DNA of 64,000 nt, from contig JAYQIF010000001.1 of assembly GCA_038141525.1 (NCBI GenBank), forward strand, positions 124,001 to 188,000. The letters are read 5' to 3'. A model generated the notes under the pieces. That model searched no databases. It was not told the DNA's origin and worked only from the letters and a program-made list of their open reading frames with translations. The DNA is from BACL21 sp038141525. GTDB taxonomy: Bacteria; Bacteroidota; Bacteroidia; Flavobacteriales; Flavobacteriaceae. Both the position numbers and the translations under genes were made by a program. Positions 52,926 through 63,237 of the stretch are shown in pieces. Each line of letters begins with the position of its first letter. Within the stretch, counting starts at the first letter, position 1.

Positions 52926-55236
52926 CTATTGACCCTTGATATTGTTTTTGAAAGTCTGGAACTCACCTACGGTTTCCTGGGCAGGCCAGGCGTTATTTGA
53001 TGTGTCGATGTCGGCAGTCTCCTCATCAGGGTCTACTTCAATTTTCACAATCTCTTTCTCTGAGGCAATAATTTTACCCACAGAGGCGTCGTTGAGTCGC
53101 CAAATCTGAGCGGGATAAGTGATGCGCTCTTTTGTACCATCGGCATAGGTATACTCAGCGATGATTGGCATGGGTATCCCTCCTGGCTTTTCAAAAGTCA
53201 CTTCATAGAAGTACTTGGGTGTTTTAAGCCCAGAGCGCTCCTCGGGCGTCATACGATCCATAATAAATTCTTGGAGCGTCACCACGTCATTCAAGGTCTG
53301 ATTGCGCATACCTTCCTCGAAGTCTTCACTGCCTTCCTCTACCAAATAAACTATTGGAGGTAAATCACTCTCACTCATGCCACGCGCTTGAATCATTTCA
53401 CGAATCGCAGAATTCATTTTAGAGGTCACGTAGTATTTTTTCACCTCAGCCACACCGATATCTGTGTAGTCTGTTGTGTAGAACCAAGACCGCCAAAACC
53501 AATCTAAATCAATGGCAGAGGCATCCTCCATACTGCGGAAGAAGTCTTCTGGGGTTGGGTGCTTGAACATCCATCTTTGGGCATAAGTTCTAAAGGCATA
53601 GTCGAATAAATCCTCACCCATAATGGTTTTGCGCAAAATATTGAGCCCTGTCGCTGGTTTTGAATAACCATTGGCTCCAAAATTATACGTATTCAATCCT
53701 TTAGTCATGATCGGTGCAAGTTGATCCTGCTCTCCAGCCATATAATTGACTATCGCCTTGGCAGGGCCTCGGCGCGAAGGATAAGTCTCATTGGGCGCTA
53801 TGGCCTCAGGATAAGCAGCACCAAAATCTTGCTCTGCAACGTATTGAACAAAAGTGTTGATTCCTTCATCCATCCAAGTCCATTGGCGTTCATCACTGTT
53901 GACAATCATCGGGAAAAAGTTATGGCCCACCTCGTGAATGATCACCCCAAACATTCCGTATTTGGTGCGATCACTGTACGTCCCGTCTTTGTTTGGACGC
54001 CCATAATTCCAACAAATCATGGGATATTCCATCCCTTGATTTTTAGCATGGACAGAAATTGCTTTGTGGTAAGGATAATCGAAGGTCATGCGCGAATAAG
54101 ACTTTAAGGTGCTCGCCACTACTCTTGTCGACCAATCTTCCCAAAGTGGATTCCCCTCTGGTGGATAAACAGAAACCGCCATAACATCGCGGTCTCCGAT
54201 GCGCACGGCCATCATATCCCAGATATAGCGACGGGAAGTCGCAAATCCGAAATCACGAACCATCTTGGCATCAAATTTCCAAGTTTTGCTGTCTGTCGCA
54301 AATCCCTTTGAGGCCCGCTCCGCCTCATCTTGGGTTACAATCAAAACTGGTTTGTCGTAACTCTTTTTGGCCAATTCATAGCGGCGCATCATTTCCTTCG
54401 AGAACACCTCTTTACGGTTTGTCAAGACACCCGTAGCATCCAAAACGTGATCGGAAGGAACGGTAATGGACACCTCAAAATTTCCAAACGGCAGGGCGAA
54501 CTCATCTCTACCCCAAAACTGACTATTTTGCCAACCCTCTACATCTGAATAGACTGCCATTCGAGGGTAAAACTGAGCAATAACATAACCCTTGTTTCCG
54601 TCTTCAAACGTCTCGTATCCACTGCGAGCACGATCTACAGTATGTTCAGGAATGTTATACCACCACTTAATAGAGAACACAAACTTATCACCCGGCTCTA
54701 AAGCCTGAGGCATTTCTACACGCATCATCGTGCGATTAATCGTATGTGGTAGAGGGTTGCCTTTGCATCGCGTACCCAATCGATTTTAAATCCACCGTCA
54801 AAGCCTTCACCCATATATTCGCTCACAAAACTACTGGCCATTTTGGCTGGAAAGGCACCTGATGCCTCAATAAGCGGACTTTTACTATCGCGAGCACGTT
54901 TGTTTTGATCCAATTGAACCCAAAGATATTCTAGGTTGTCCGGAGAGTTATTGGTATAAGTGATCGTCTCCTCTCCATAGATCTGTGACAACGCATCGTT
55001 TAGTGTTAGCGTCATTTTGTAATCCGCCTGCTGCTGATAATAAGCAGGTCCAGGCGCTCCACTGGCCGATCGATACTGATTTGGCGTAGAAAACTCCTCA
55101 TAGAGTTGTTTGAAGCGATTATTGTTGTAATGTCCAGGCTTGCGTTCTTGTTTTGTTCTTGCTCTTGAGCATGAGTGCCAAACACCAAGGTCATCGAAAG
55201 AAAAAACGCGGCAATTAATCCGAATTTAGCGTGCAT
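52926..55236 (-). CDS. M1 family zinc aminopeptidase, exported, two frameshifts
   Basis: About 770 residues when repaired. A signal peptide (MHAKFGLIAAFFLSMTLVFGTHAQ) precedes the N-terminal beta domain. The first break lies near 55141-55153 (one base missing after EQEQNK); the true frame reads RFKQLYEEFSTPNQYRS, SGAPGPAYYQQQADY, KMTLTLND. The second is near 54759-54764 (one G missing in AAAGGGCAAC); the true frame reads WVRDAKGNPLPHTINRT. The catalytic domain is intact: HEVGHNFFPMIVNSDERQWTWMDEGINTF, with the HExxH-x18-E zinc site. Members digest peptides in the periplasm. The DUF6702 gene upstream on the same strand is a common neighbour. Confidence 0.9.
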
Positions 55237-55292
55237 AGTTTTTATTTTTAATCTTCGTTAAATTTACTTTTTTCTAAGGGTTGTGAAAATAC

Positions 55293-55829
55293 TCATTTAA
55301 AGTTTAACACGCCAATAGGATTTTCAGAAAAGAGCAATAGACTCTTGCGCTCATCACCCATTTTAACATGTATTATATTTTGTTGCTCCGAAGTCAGGTC
55401 GAAGAGTGTTTTATTTTCAAAAAATAGAATTTCTGGGGCTTGTTTCATCGGAACCTCAATATAGATTTTTACTTGATCTATGTCGTATTTATGCCCTAAA
55501 TAATTCAATTCAAGCTCTTTGTTGTTATTTTTAATCGTCCATTGATTCAGGAGATACCGCTTGATAAGCATTGTATTTTCTTTGGACTCATCAGTCGAAG
55601 CCAATTTAATCTTTTCCCCATAGCGCGCTCTAAGTACCGCCTCGAGATCATCAATAAAAATATGCTGAATGATCTCTAAATTACCCGTAGCGGAATTGTA
55701 CTCAACATTTGACGTGCTGACATAAAATTTATGTTCCGGGGCGGAGTTATCCACCGTAAATACAGATTGAAACAAGCTCGACAAAATCAAACCCGTTGTC
55801 ACGAATAAAATATTTATCTTTTGAAACAT
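55293..55829 (-). CDS. DUF6702 family protein, exported
   Basis: 178 residues from the ATG at 55829 (MFQKINILFVTTGLILSSLFQSVF, a signal or anchor helix). The rest is beta-rich: HKFYVSTSNVEYNSATGNLEIIQHIFIDDLEAVLRARYGEKIKLAS, YLGHKYDIDQVKIYIEVP and LLLFSENPIGVLNFK. The opening HKFYVS..VEYN pattern and the position before an M1 aminopeptidase are typical of DUF6702 in flavobacteria. Function unknown. It lies 56 bp upstream of the peptidase gene. Confidence 0.85.
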   Translation of the reverse strand: MFQKINILFVTTGLILSSLFQSVFTVDNSAPEHKFYVSTSNVEYNSATGNLEIIQHIFIDDLEAVLRARYGEKIKLASTDESKENTMLIKRYLLNQWTIKNNNKELELNYLGHKYDIDQVKIYIEVPMKQAPEILFFENKTLFDLTSEQQNIIHVKMGDERKSLLLFSENPIGVLNFK

Positions 55830-56000
55830 AGGCAAAGATGCGATGACACAAACCTAATCAATTAAGGGCAAATCACAGGTGAACCTTTGCTTAATTAAGT
55901 TTAACTTTAACACCTGTATATCTGTGTTATTGGCCCATTTAGGGTAAGTTACACCTTAGAGCCCTGTTTAACGTACATTGTATTTTAAAATAAGTCATTC

Positions 56001-56702
56001 ATGAATAACCTAATTCTCGCGAGCACCTCAACACTTTTTGGACAAGATTATCTGTCTTATTTACTCCCTGAGCTCAAGACGTTTTTTCGAGGCGTGGATT
56101 GCATCACATTTGTACCCTATGCACGACCAGGAGGCTGCAGTGAACACGAGTATACGCATAAGGTCCGAGAAACTTTTGCGCAAATAGATATTGAGGTCAT
56201 CGGCCTCGATGAAGTTGAAGACCCTGTAATTGCTTTACTCGAGGCCAAAGGAATTTTTACCGGTGGTGGGAATACTTTTTTGCTGGTCAAAAAACTTTAT
56301 GACTTAAACCTGATCGATCCATTGAATGAGGCTCTGGACCAAGGGGTTCCCTATCTCGGGACCAGTGCAGGATCGAATATCTGTGGGCTGGGTATGCATA
56401 CCACAAACGATATGCCGATTGTTCATCCCCCCTCGCTAAAAACCCTGGGTCGCGTGCCGTTTAACATAAATGCCCATTATATAGAACCCAAAAAGGGCAG
56501 CACGCACATGGGGGAAACCCGGGAAACGAGAATTCGGGAATTCCAATGTCAACAACAAACAACGGTTGTTGGGCTTCCCGAAGGGACTTGGCTTCGGGTG
56601 AGCGACTCAGAAATTTATGTCAGAGGAGAACATTCAGCGGTGGTTTTCCAGCCGGACGAAACGCGCTATGAGATTGGCCCAGATCATATTTTAGCGCTAT
56701 AA
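56001..56702 (+). CDS. pepE: Dipeptidase E (alpha-aspartyl dipeptidase, S51)
   Basis: Cytosolic Ser peptidase releasing Asp from Asp-X dipeptides. 233 residues with the class I glutamine-amidotransferase-like fold: GIFTGGGNTFLLVKKLYDLNLIDPLNEAL, the nucleophile Ser in YLGTSAGSNICGLGMHTTNDMPIVHPPSL and the His in FNINAHYIEP. Length matches E. coli PepE. The M15 peptidase gene follows 19 bp on, so the two may act together in peptide or wall recycling. Confidence 0.95.
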   Translation: MNNLILASTSTLFGQDYLSYLLPELKTFFRGVDCITFVPYARPGGCSEHEYTHKVRETFAQIDIEVIGLDEVEDPVIALLEAKGIFTGGGNTFLLVKKLYDLNLIDPLNEALDQGVPYLGTSAGSNICGLGMHTTNDMPIVHPPSLKTLGRVPFNINAHYIEPKKGSTHMGETRETRIREFQCQQQTTVVGLPEGTWLRVSDSEIYVRGEHSAVVFQPDETRYEIGPDHILAL

Positions 56703-56721
56703 ATACCAATTTTTGAACCAT

Positions 56722-57468
56722 ATGAAAAGGCAGAAATTTTTAAAGTTAGCGGCCGTGGGCACCTCAGGGCTAATATTGCCGGGGAAACTTCATGCCGCAC
56801 TAAATATGACTCAAGAGTACAGCATTGACGAGCTCATCGGAAAATCTCCGAGAGATTTGGTGGGTGACAGTTACCTGACCACCATGCATCGGGATACCGC
56901 TAAGGCACTGAAATTAATGCAAGAAGCTGCAAAAAAAGACGGAATAGACATTAAAGTGGTTTCAGCTTTTCGCAGTTTTCAGCGCCAAAAAGAAATTTTT
57001 GAAAGCAAGTACAAACGATTTCTAGCCAGCGGAGATTCACCAGAGCAGGCCGTGCAGCGCATCATTGAATATTCAACTATTCCGGGCACCTCGCGACACC
57101 ATTGGGGCACCGATTTAGATCTAATCGACGGCAGTGTTATCCCTCCTGATTCTATTTTAGAGACGGAAAATTATTATGGCCAGGGGGTGTTCTGTCCCTT
57201 AAGACAATGGCTCGAGACTCACGCTCGAGCGCACGGTTTTTACGAGGTTTACACAAACCATCCTGACCGAAAAGGTTTTGCTCATGAGCCTTGGCATTAC
57301 AGTTATGCTCCTGTGTCTATTCCCATGCTTAAGGCCTTTACAAAATTAGATTTAGAGGAAATCTTACGTGATGAGGACTTGCTCGGGGCATCTGTCATTA
57401 CCGGGTCTTTTCTGGCTGAGTACCGAAAAAATCATATCATGGACATCAACCCGGTACTATTAGATTGA
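56722..57468 (+). CDS. M15 family D-alanyl-D-alanine carboxypeptidase (VanY-like)
   Basis: 248 residues from the ATG at 56722 (MKRQKFLKLAAVGTSGLILPGKLHA, signal peptide); an upstream TTG at 56713 is less convincing. The M15B zinc site is seen in GTSRHHWGTDLDL (His, Asp) and FAHEPWHYSYAP (catalytic Glu and second His), with the fold start VVSAFRSFQRQKEIFESK. It trims the peptidoglycan stem peptide terminal D-Ala outside the cytoplasm. It follows pepE; gpmI follows 41 bp later. Confidence 0.92.
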   Translation: MKRQKFLKLAAVGTSGLILPGKLHAALNMTQEYSIDELIGKSPRDLVGDSYLTTMHRDTAKALKLMQEAAKKDGIDIKVVSAFRSFQRQKEIFESKYKRFLASGDSPEQAVQRIIEYSTIPGTSRHHWGTDLDLIDGSVIPPDSILETENYYGQGVFCPLRQWLETHARAHGFYEVYTNHPDRKGFAHEPWHYSYAPVSIPMLKAFTKLDLEEILRDEDLLGASVITGSFLAEYRKNHIMDINPVLLD

Positions 57469-57509
57469 ACGCCGCTTAATGCTTATCTTTATACCCTAAA
57501 TTGTACCCT

Positions 57510-59045
57510 ATGTCCCAGAAGGCACTTTTGATGATTTTAGATGGTTGGGGAATGACCCAGAACCCGAAGGTTTCTGCCGTAGCTCAAGCCAAAACACCAT
57601 TATGGATACCCTGCCACATGAGTACCCTAACGCTCAATTACTCACCCATGGACCCAATGTAGGCCTGCCTGAAGGCCAAATGGGCAATAGTGAAGTGGGA
57701 CATATGAACTTGGGGGCAGGGCGCATTGTGTACCAAGATCTAGCCAAAATTAATCGAGCCGTTGAAATGGGCACCATCGATCAAGAGCCCGAGCTCATCA
57801 AAGCTTTTGATTATGCCAAGGAGAAGGATAAAAATGTTCACTTTTTGGGACTACTTTCCGACGGTGGGGTGCACGCCCATATCGATCACCTCAAAGCTTT
57901 AATCAAAGCCGCGGCTTGCGCAAGTTCCTCATATTCTGGTTCATGGATTTACAGACGGACGTGATGTTGACCCCAAAAGTGCTCCTAGTTACATCGAGTC
58001 TTTGCAGCCAACTTTGGATAAATATGGAGCGATATTAGCCAGTCTGATCGGTCGATATTATGCCATGGATCGTGATCAGCGCTGGGAACGCGTCAAAAAA
58101 GCCTATGATCTTTTGGTCAATGGCATTGGGAATCCAACGACTGACCCTATTGCAGCACTCCGCGACTCCTACGCAAAAGGCATCACCGATGAATTCATCG
58201 AACCGATGCTCATTCAAAGTTCGACTGATGTACCGGGAAATGCAGAGTCGTCAAACAATCTCATCAAACCCGGTGATGTGGTGATCTTTTTTAACTTCAG
58301 AACAGACCGTGGGAGAGAACTAACCCAAGTATTGAGTCAGACTGCGTTTGATCAGTGGGAAATGTCACCCCTTGATTTATATTACTGCACTTTGACCAAT
58401 TATGACGACACCTTCAAAGACATTAAGGTCGTCTACGATAAAGACAATTTACAAGACACATTGGGGGAGACTATTGCCAAGGCGGGTAAAAGGCAGATCC
58501 GCATCGCGGAGACAGAAAAATACCCACACGTCACCTTCTTTTTTAACGGCGGGCGCGAAACGCCTTTTGAGGGAGAGCAGCGTCTCTTGTGTCCCTCACC
58601 TAAAGTAGCGACCTACGATCTAAAACCAGAGATGAGCGCCTTTGACATTCGCGATAAAATCATGCCTGAAATTGAACAAGAAACGGCAGATTTTATTTGT
58701 TTGAATTTTGCCAATCCAGATATGGTCGGTCATACTGGAGATTTAAATGCCGCGATAAAAGCATGCGAAACGGTAGACAGTTGTGTGGCACAAATAGTGC
58801 CCTTAGCGCTAGAACATGGTTACAGCACCTTAATTATTGCGGATCATGGCAATAGTGAAACCATGATTAACCCGGACGGCAGCCCCAATACCGCGCACAC
58901 GACGAATCCTGTTCCACTAATTTTAGTAGACAAAAACATAAAATACATACGTTCTGGCGTTCTGGGGGACATCGCACCAACAATTCTGAAATTGATGGAT
59001 ATCGAAATCCCGGAGGCCATGACTCAATCCCCACTAATCGATTAA
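57510..59045 (+). CDS. gpmI: 2,3-bisphosphoglycerate-independent phosphoglycerate mutase, two frameshifts
   Basis: Glycolytic interconversion of 3- and 2-phosphoglycerate using two Mn ions. From the ATG at 57510 the start MSQKALLMILDGWGMTQNP is in one frame. Near 57599-57601 a T is missing (CCATTATGG for CCATTTATGG), after which MDTLPHEYPNAQLLTHG and the catalytic Ser in QMGNSEVGHMNLGAGR are read. Near 57911-57917 at least two bases are missing, after which the frame reads VHGFTDGRDVDPKSAPSYIESLQ. The rest is intact: NFRTDRGRELTQVLSQ, FFFNGGRETPFEGE, NPDMVGHTGD and IIADHGNSETM. Repaired length is about 512 residues, normal for the family. Confidence 0.93.
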
Positions 59046-59048
59046 ATT

Positions 59049-59669
59049 ATGAAGAATTACCTATTGACGATAATGGCCATGAGCACCCTAATTTTGGGCT
59101 GTAAAAACCCAAAACAAGGTATAGAAAAAACAGAGACTCAAAACAATGCAGCCCAAGAGCAATTGGGAGAAAACAACGGACTTTCTGATTTAAAAATTAA
59201 CAGACAAGTGGCCGATACCATTGATGGCGGTATGATGCTACTGGGTCCTATAAATGCAGCAGGATTAAATCAAGAGCCCTATTCGGTTTGGTTTGAAGAA
59301 AACAGTAAGGCTTATGAGCCAGATATAGCATTAATTGAGCAGATCAAACCACTTCTAAAACCCTGCTATATCAAAGTATTTATGGGGTCGTGGTGTGAGG
59401 ATAGTCAGCGTGAAGTTCCGGCCTTACTCAAATTGCTCGAATTGGCTGATTTCGATCAAAGTCAATTGGAGATTATTGCCATGACTCATGATAAGGACAC
59501 CCCAGAAAATTATGAGGCCGACTACGAAATCGAATTTATTCCGACCATAATGTTTTTTAAAGATGGCGCAGAGCTTAACCGCATCGTGGAATACACCCAA
59601 GAAACTTTAGAAAAGGACATACTAAAAATTCTAAAACAACAGCCCTATACCCCTGCTTATGCAGAATAA
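59049..59669 (+). CDS. Thioredoxin-fold lipoprotein with a single active-site Cys
   Basis: 206 residues. The signal (LLTIMAMSTLILGCKNPKQG) ends in a lipobox Cys. The thioredoxin fold is visible in KVFMGSWCEDSQREVPALLKLLELADFDQSQLEIIAM and the cis-Pro strand IEFIPTIMFFKDGAELNRIVEYT. The active site is WCEDS rather than WCGPC, so only one Cys remains and disulfide reduction by a CxxC cycle is not possible. A monothiol or binding role is likely. It starts 3 bp after gpmI and overlaps the next gene (TAATG). Confidence 0.87.
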   Translation: MKNYLLTIMAMSTLILGCKNPKQGIEKTETQNNAAQEQLGENNGLSDLKINRQVADTIDGGMMLLGPINAAGLNQEPYSVWFEENSKAYEPDIALIEQIKPLLKPCYIKVFMGSWCEDSQREVPALLKLLELADFDQSQLEIIAMTHDKDTPENYEADYEIEFIPTIMFFKDGAELNRIVEYTQETLEKDILKILKQQPYTPAYAE

Positions 59670-60158
59670 TGAAGTTCAAAATTTTTTGAATCGCAACGAT
59701 TCAACCAATGGTGGCTTTGGGCCTTACTATTGGCCATTTTTGGGGTTGGTATTTATGGAATGATTCAGCAATTAATTCTTGAGGTACCCTTTGGTTCAAA
59801 ACCCATGAACAACCTTGGCATTATAGGGTTTAACTTCTTTAACCTTGGGATGCTCTTGTTTTTTCGATGGATGCGTCTGGATACCCGTATTGACCACAAG
59901 GGGATTTATATGCGCTTTGTCCCGTTTAAAACAAAGTTTCACTCCTGGGAAGAAATCCAGTCCATCGATGTCGTTCATTATGGTTTTGTCGGGGGTTGGG
60001 GGATTCGCCTTTTTACAGCATACGGCACGGTTTACAATATGCGCGGGGCCAAAGGACTTGCGATACACTTAAAATCAGGCAAAAAATTTCTCATTGGAAG
60101 CCAGTGCATTGATGCTCTGACCCAGGCTGTCACCCAATATCCACAATACAAGGCTTAA
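59669..60158 (+). CDS. Two-helix membrane protein with PH-like domain, frameshifted
   Basis: About 162 residues when repaired. The ATG at 59669 (MKFKIF) overlaps the thioredoxin-like gene's stop. A T run at 59682-59687 has one T too many (six for five), after which the frame reads ESQRFNQWWLWALLLAIFGVGIYGMIQQLI. A second helix (LGIIGFNFFNLGMLLFFRWM) is followed by DTRIDHKGIYMRFVPFKTKFHSWEEIQSIDVVHY, YGTVYNMRGAKGLAIHLKSGKKFLIGSQ, a bacterial PH/YcxB-like pattern. Function unknown. map follows after 6 bp. Confidence 0.75.
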
Positions 60159-60164
60159 TACACT

Positions 60165-60974
60165 ATGATTCAATTAAAAACCACGGAAGAAATAGAACTC
60201 ATGCGCCAAAGTGCCCGCTTGGTATCTAAAACCTTAGGCATGTTGGCCAAAGAAATTCAGCCGGGTGTCACGACCAAAGCCTTGGACACAATGGCCGAGG
60301 CCTTTATTCGAGATCACCAAGCCAAACCAGGCTTTTTAGGGCTTTATGGTTGCCCCTCTACCCTTCTAACTTCGGTAAACGAAGCAGTGGTTCATGGGCT
60401 TCCCACCGATAAACCTCTAGAAGATGGGGATGTCGTCGCGGTAGATTGCGGTGTTTTTATGAATGGATATTATGGAGATCACGCCTATACCTTTCAAGTG
60501 GGCCATGTCTCTAAAGAGACTATTGAGCTTCTCGATGTGACCAAGGCATCACTTTATAAAGGCATAGAAGCCTTTAGAGTCGGTAACAGAATAGGTGATA
60601 TTGGATTTGCAGTACAACAATTTTGTGAGGCGCATGGGTATGGTGTAGTTCGAGAGCTCGTAGGCCATGGTCTGGGTAAAAAACTACACGAAGATCCTGA
60701 AGTCCCAAATTACGGCAAAAGAGGTCGTGGTAAAAAAATACTCGAAGGCATGACCATTGCCATAGAACCCATGATCAATATGGGAACCCACAAGGTCAAA
60801 CAACTTGAAGATGGCTGGACCATCGTCACTCAAGACGGGAAGCCTAGTGCACACTTTGAGCACAATGTGGCTATTGTTAACGGAGTGCCCGAGCTGCTCA
60901 GTACTTTTGATTATGTTTATGAAGCCTTGGGTATCAAAACCGATGAAGAGGCGCCTTTCAGATCAAAAGATTGA
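60165..60974 (+). CDS. map: Methionine aminopeptidase type I
   Basis: Removes the initiator Met from new proteins. 269 residues of pita-bread fold. Metal ligands and motifs are VNEAVVHGLPTDKPLEDGDVVAVDCGVFMNGYYGDHAYTFQVG (Asp, Asp), RELVGHGLGKKLHEDPEVPNYG (His), GMTIAIEPMINMG (Glu) and the final Glu in SAHFEHNVAIV. It is intact and part of the plus-strand run from gpmI. Confidence 0.96.
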   Translation: MIQLKTTEEIELMRQSARLVSKTLGMLAKEIQPGVTTKALDTMAEAFIRDHQAKPGFLGLYGCPSTLLTSVNEAVVHGLPTDKPLEDGDVVAVDCGVFMNGYYGDHAYTFQVGHVSKETIELLDVTKASLYKGIEAFRVGNRIGDIGFAVQQFCEAHGYGVVRELVGHGLGKKLHEDPEVPNYGKRGRGKKILEGMTIAIEPMINMGTHKVKQLEDGWTIVTQDGKPSAHFEHNVAIVNGVPELLSTFDYVYEALGIKTDEEAPFRSKD

Positions 60975-60991
60975 ATATTAATGTACCCTAA

Positions 60992-61759
60992 ATGAGCGGT
61001 GTCTTTAAATACGTACTCAATACCATTCCGCGACCTTGGCTGATCTCCATAAGTTTATGGATTAGGCCTTTACTTGATCTGTATTGGCGGGGTAACCGCT
61101 ATACAGACCCCATCAATGGAAAGTCTTATCGCCGGTTTTTGCCCTATGGTTATGGGACTATGCGCGCCAATGTACTCTCCCCGGGGACATTATCCCTAGA
61201 GCGTCATCGCCTATGCTGGCTCTACTTAAAGGGCCACACCGGCCTATTTTCAGAGCCATTAAAAGTTTTACACTTTGCTCCAGAACAAGCCTTTTATGGG
61301 CGATTCCGTAAGCTAAAAAACCTAGATTACACCACTACAGACTTGAACTCACCACTGGCGGATATCGAAGCAGACATTTGTGCCCTTCCCTTTTCGGACA
61401 ACAGTTATGACCTGATCATTTGCAACCATGTTTTAGAACATATCCCCGACGATATAAAAGCCATGAGTGAACTATTGAGGGTACTCAAACCTGGAGGACT
61501 TGCGATATTACAAGTCCCCTATCAGGCGGATCGCAGCGAAACTTTTCAAGACGATAGCATTACCGATCCCAAGCAGCGTGCTGCGATTTTTGGGCAGTAC
61601 GACCATGTGCGCCTCTATGGTATGGATTACTTTGATCGTCTGCGCAGTGTTGGATTTAGAGTTAAAGCCTTTGATATCGCACAGGAACTCGATACCAGTC
61701 AAATAGCGCAATACGGCTTAGCTCCTGGAGAACTCATCCCCTTGGCCTTCAAGGATTAA
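60992..61759 (+). CDS. Class I SAM-dependent methyltransferase
   Basis: 255 residues. The Methyltransf_11 core has a degenerate glycine loop (VLHFAPEQAFYGRF in place of GxGxG) and then YTTTDLNSPLADIEADICALPFSDNSYDLIICNHVLEHIPDDIKAMSELLRVLKPGGLAILQVPY. The N-terminal 70 residues carry aromatic and basic residues (YRRFLPYGYGTMRANVLSPGTLSLERHRLCWLYL). The HFAPE subgroup occurs in Bacteroidota; the acceptor is not known. It lies 17 bp after map and is convergent with apbE. Confidence 0.85.
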   Translation: MSGVFKYVLNTIPRPWLISISLWIRPLLDLYWRGNRYTDPINGKSYRRFLPYGYGTMRANVLSPGTLSLERHRLCWLYLKGHTGLFSEPLKVLHFAPEQAFYGRFRKLKNLDYTTTDLNSPLADIEADICALPFSDNSYDLIICNHVLEHIPDDIKAMSELLRVLKPGGLAILQVPYQADRSETFQDDSITDPKQRAAIFGQYDHVRLYGMDYFDRLRSVGFRVKAFDIAQELDTSQIAQYGLAPGELIPLAFKD

Positions 61760-61816
61760 AATCAAGTCTGTAGGATTCCTAGCAGTTTACATCTCACTGC
61801 AATCCAATGCTGGAGT

Positions 61817-62840
61817 TTATTTATTATTCTGAAATCTAGCCAGTACATCTGGTGTGGCATACCACTGTGGCTGATGCTGCTGATCATAAAAGGTAAAATA
61901 AATCGAAAGATCAGGACGAGCTTCAATTAAGTCCTTGGCCCGCTCTAGCCCCATAGCCATGATCGCAGTAGCATAAGCGTCTGCCTCGGCACAAGTTGGC
62001 GCCCAAACGCTAGCACTGGTAACAGAATTTTCTTCGGCGCGGCACGTCAAAGGATTAATCGTATGAACAAATTTTCTTCCAGTTCTGGCGTCTATCCTGA
62101 ATTTTCGATAATTCCCCGATGAGGCCATACTTTGATTTTGAATCGCCAGCACTTTATCGATACTTCGCCCATCTTGCGCCACATCAGGAGATTCTATACC
62201 GATGATCCAGGGCTTATTTTTGAGTCTGTTTTGGCCCAAAGCACGGATTTCTCCACCCACTTCAACAAGATAGTCCGTGATACCAATTTGCTCTAAATGA
62301 CGACCAATAACATCGATGCCATACCCCTTACCAATGGCGTTGAAATCCAAATAAACCCCGGGCTCAATATTAATCACCCCTGTATCCTGGCTTATTGAAA
62401 CCAGCTCTAGACCCACATATTGGCACAAACTGTCCAAAACGCGATCCTCTGGAATCTCACTAAATCCCTTTGGCCCAAAACCCAACGCATTACCAATACT
62501 GCCCCACGGTAGGGTCAAAAAATCCAAAAGTTGCTTTATTTACCTCACGCGAGAGATCAAGGACCTCCTTAAAATACTGATCCGCAACTACGCCTGAGTC
62601 ACCACGATTAATTCTAGAAATTATACTTTCAGGATCATAGGTGCTGATAGAGGCATTCACCTGACGCACTAGACTATCGACTTGAGCCTGCAATTGAGCA
62701 ACCTCAACTGTGCTATAACATTTAATAGCATAGGTGGTCCCAAAAGCATTTCCATAGAACGCGCGCAATTCTTCCTTTGGGGTACAGCCCGAAATAACCC
62801 AGAAGAAAGCCAATATGACCAAATATCTTAAAGCAGCCAT
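61817..62840 (-). CDS. apbE: FAD:protein FMN transferase (ApbE/Ftp), frameshifted
   Basis: Covalently attaches FMN to Thr of flavoproteins such as NqrB and NqrC. About 340 residues when repaired. A lipobox signal (LVILAFFWVISGCTPKEE) is followed by AFYGNAFGTTYAIKCY, NASISTYDPESIISRINRG and GFFDPTVG. At about 62500-62505 an extra base breaks the frame (GGGGCAGT; GGGGAGT restores it), then SIGNALGFGPKG, GVYLDFNAIGKGYGIDVIGRHLEQIGITDYLVEVGGEI, KFVHTINPLTCRAEEN and the metal-binding Asp/Thr of APTCAEADAYATAIMAMG. It sits downstream of nqrF, its likely client complex. Confidence 0.9.
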
Positions 62841-63184
62841 TTTAATCCAGAATAAACTTGGGTATACGCATGATCTTTCTGGGGAGGACGCCCGTAATCT
62901 TCTCCGTGTCCGAGTCCCACTCCTGCATAGGCCAGTTTAGCTTCATGCGCCTTGGCGTGATCTAACATTTTACTTATTAAAACATCATCATAGAGTGCGG
63001 GGTCCTCAGGAAATTGTACTGCACGTACTATGACAAAGTGTATCGTCTTGTTTTTAAGCGCCACAAATTGAGGATTCTTTTTAAGGTCAGAATTTACTCC
63101 CAAAAACTCATAACCTTGAGCCTTGAGGTCCTCTCCAACAATATTCATGGCCAAATAATGCATTTCTTGTCGAGTTAATTCCAT
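62828..63184 (-). CDS. Conserved small protein of the nqrF-apbE interval
   Basis: 118 residues, soluble, no signal. ELTRQEMHYLAMNIVGEDLKAQGYEFLGVNSDLKKNPQFVALKNKTIHFVIVRAVQFPEDP has an alpha/beta pattern that recalls YraN-type nuclease-like folds, and LGHGEDYGRPPQKDHAYTQVYSGLKWL is a conserved tail. In flavobacteria such a gene recurs between nqrF and apbE and is often labelled as a subunit F of Na+-NQR, but it lacks flavin, ferredoxin or NADH motifs, so that label is not supported. Function unknown. Its end overlaps the apbE start by 13 bases. Confidence 0.78.
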   Translation of the reverse strand: MELTRQEMHYLAMNIVGEDLKAQGYEFLGVNSDLKKNPQFVALKNKTIHFVIVRAVQFPEDPALYDDVLISKMLDHAKAHEAKLAYAGVGLGHGEDYGRPPQKDHAYTQVYSGLKWLL

Positions 63185-63205
63185 AGCAACGCCAAATACG
63201 TTCTT

Positions 63206-63234
63206 AAAAAAAAGACCAGCATGCTGGTCTTTTT
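63206..63234 (-). terminator. Intrinsic terminator after nqrF
   Basis: A perfect 16-base palindrome GACCAGCATGCTGGTC (63214-63229) is flanked by eight A and five T residues. It lies 4 bases after the nqrF stop on the minus strand and would limit read-through into the small conserved gene and apbE. Confidence 0.88.
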
Positions 63235-63237
63235 AAC

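Noticed and set aside
56722..56800. Tat signal in the M15 peptidase
   Set aside because: The start KRQKFLK has no twin arginine next to the FLK motif; an ordinary Sec signal fits better.
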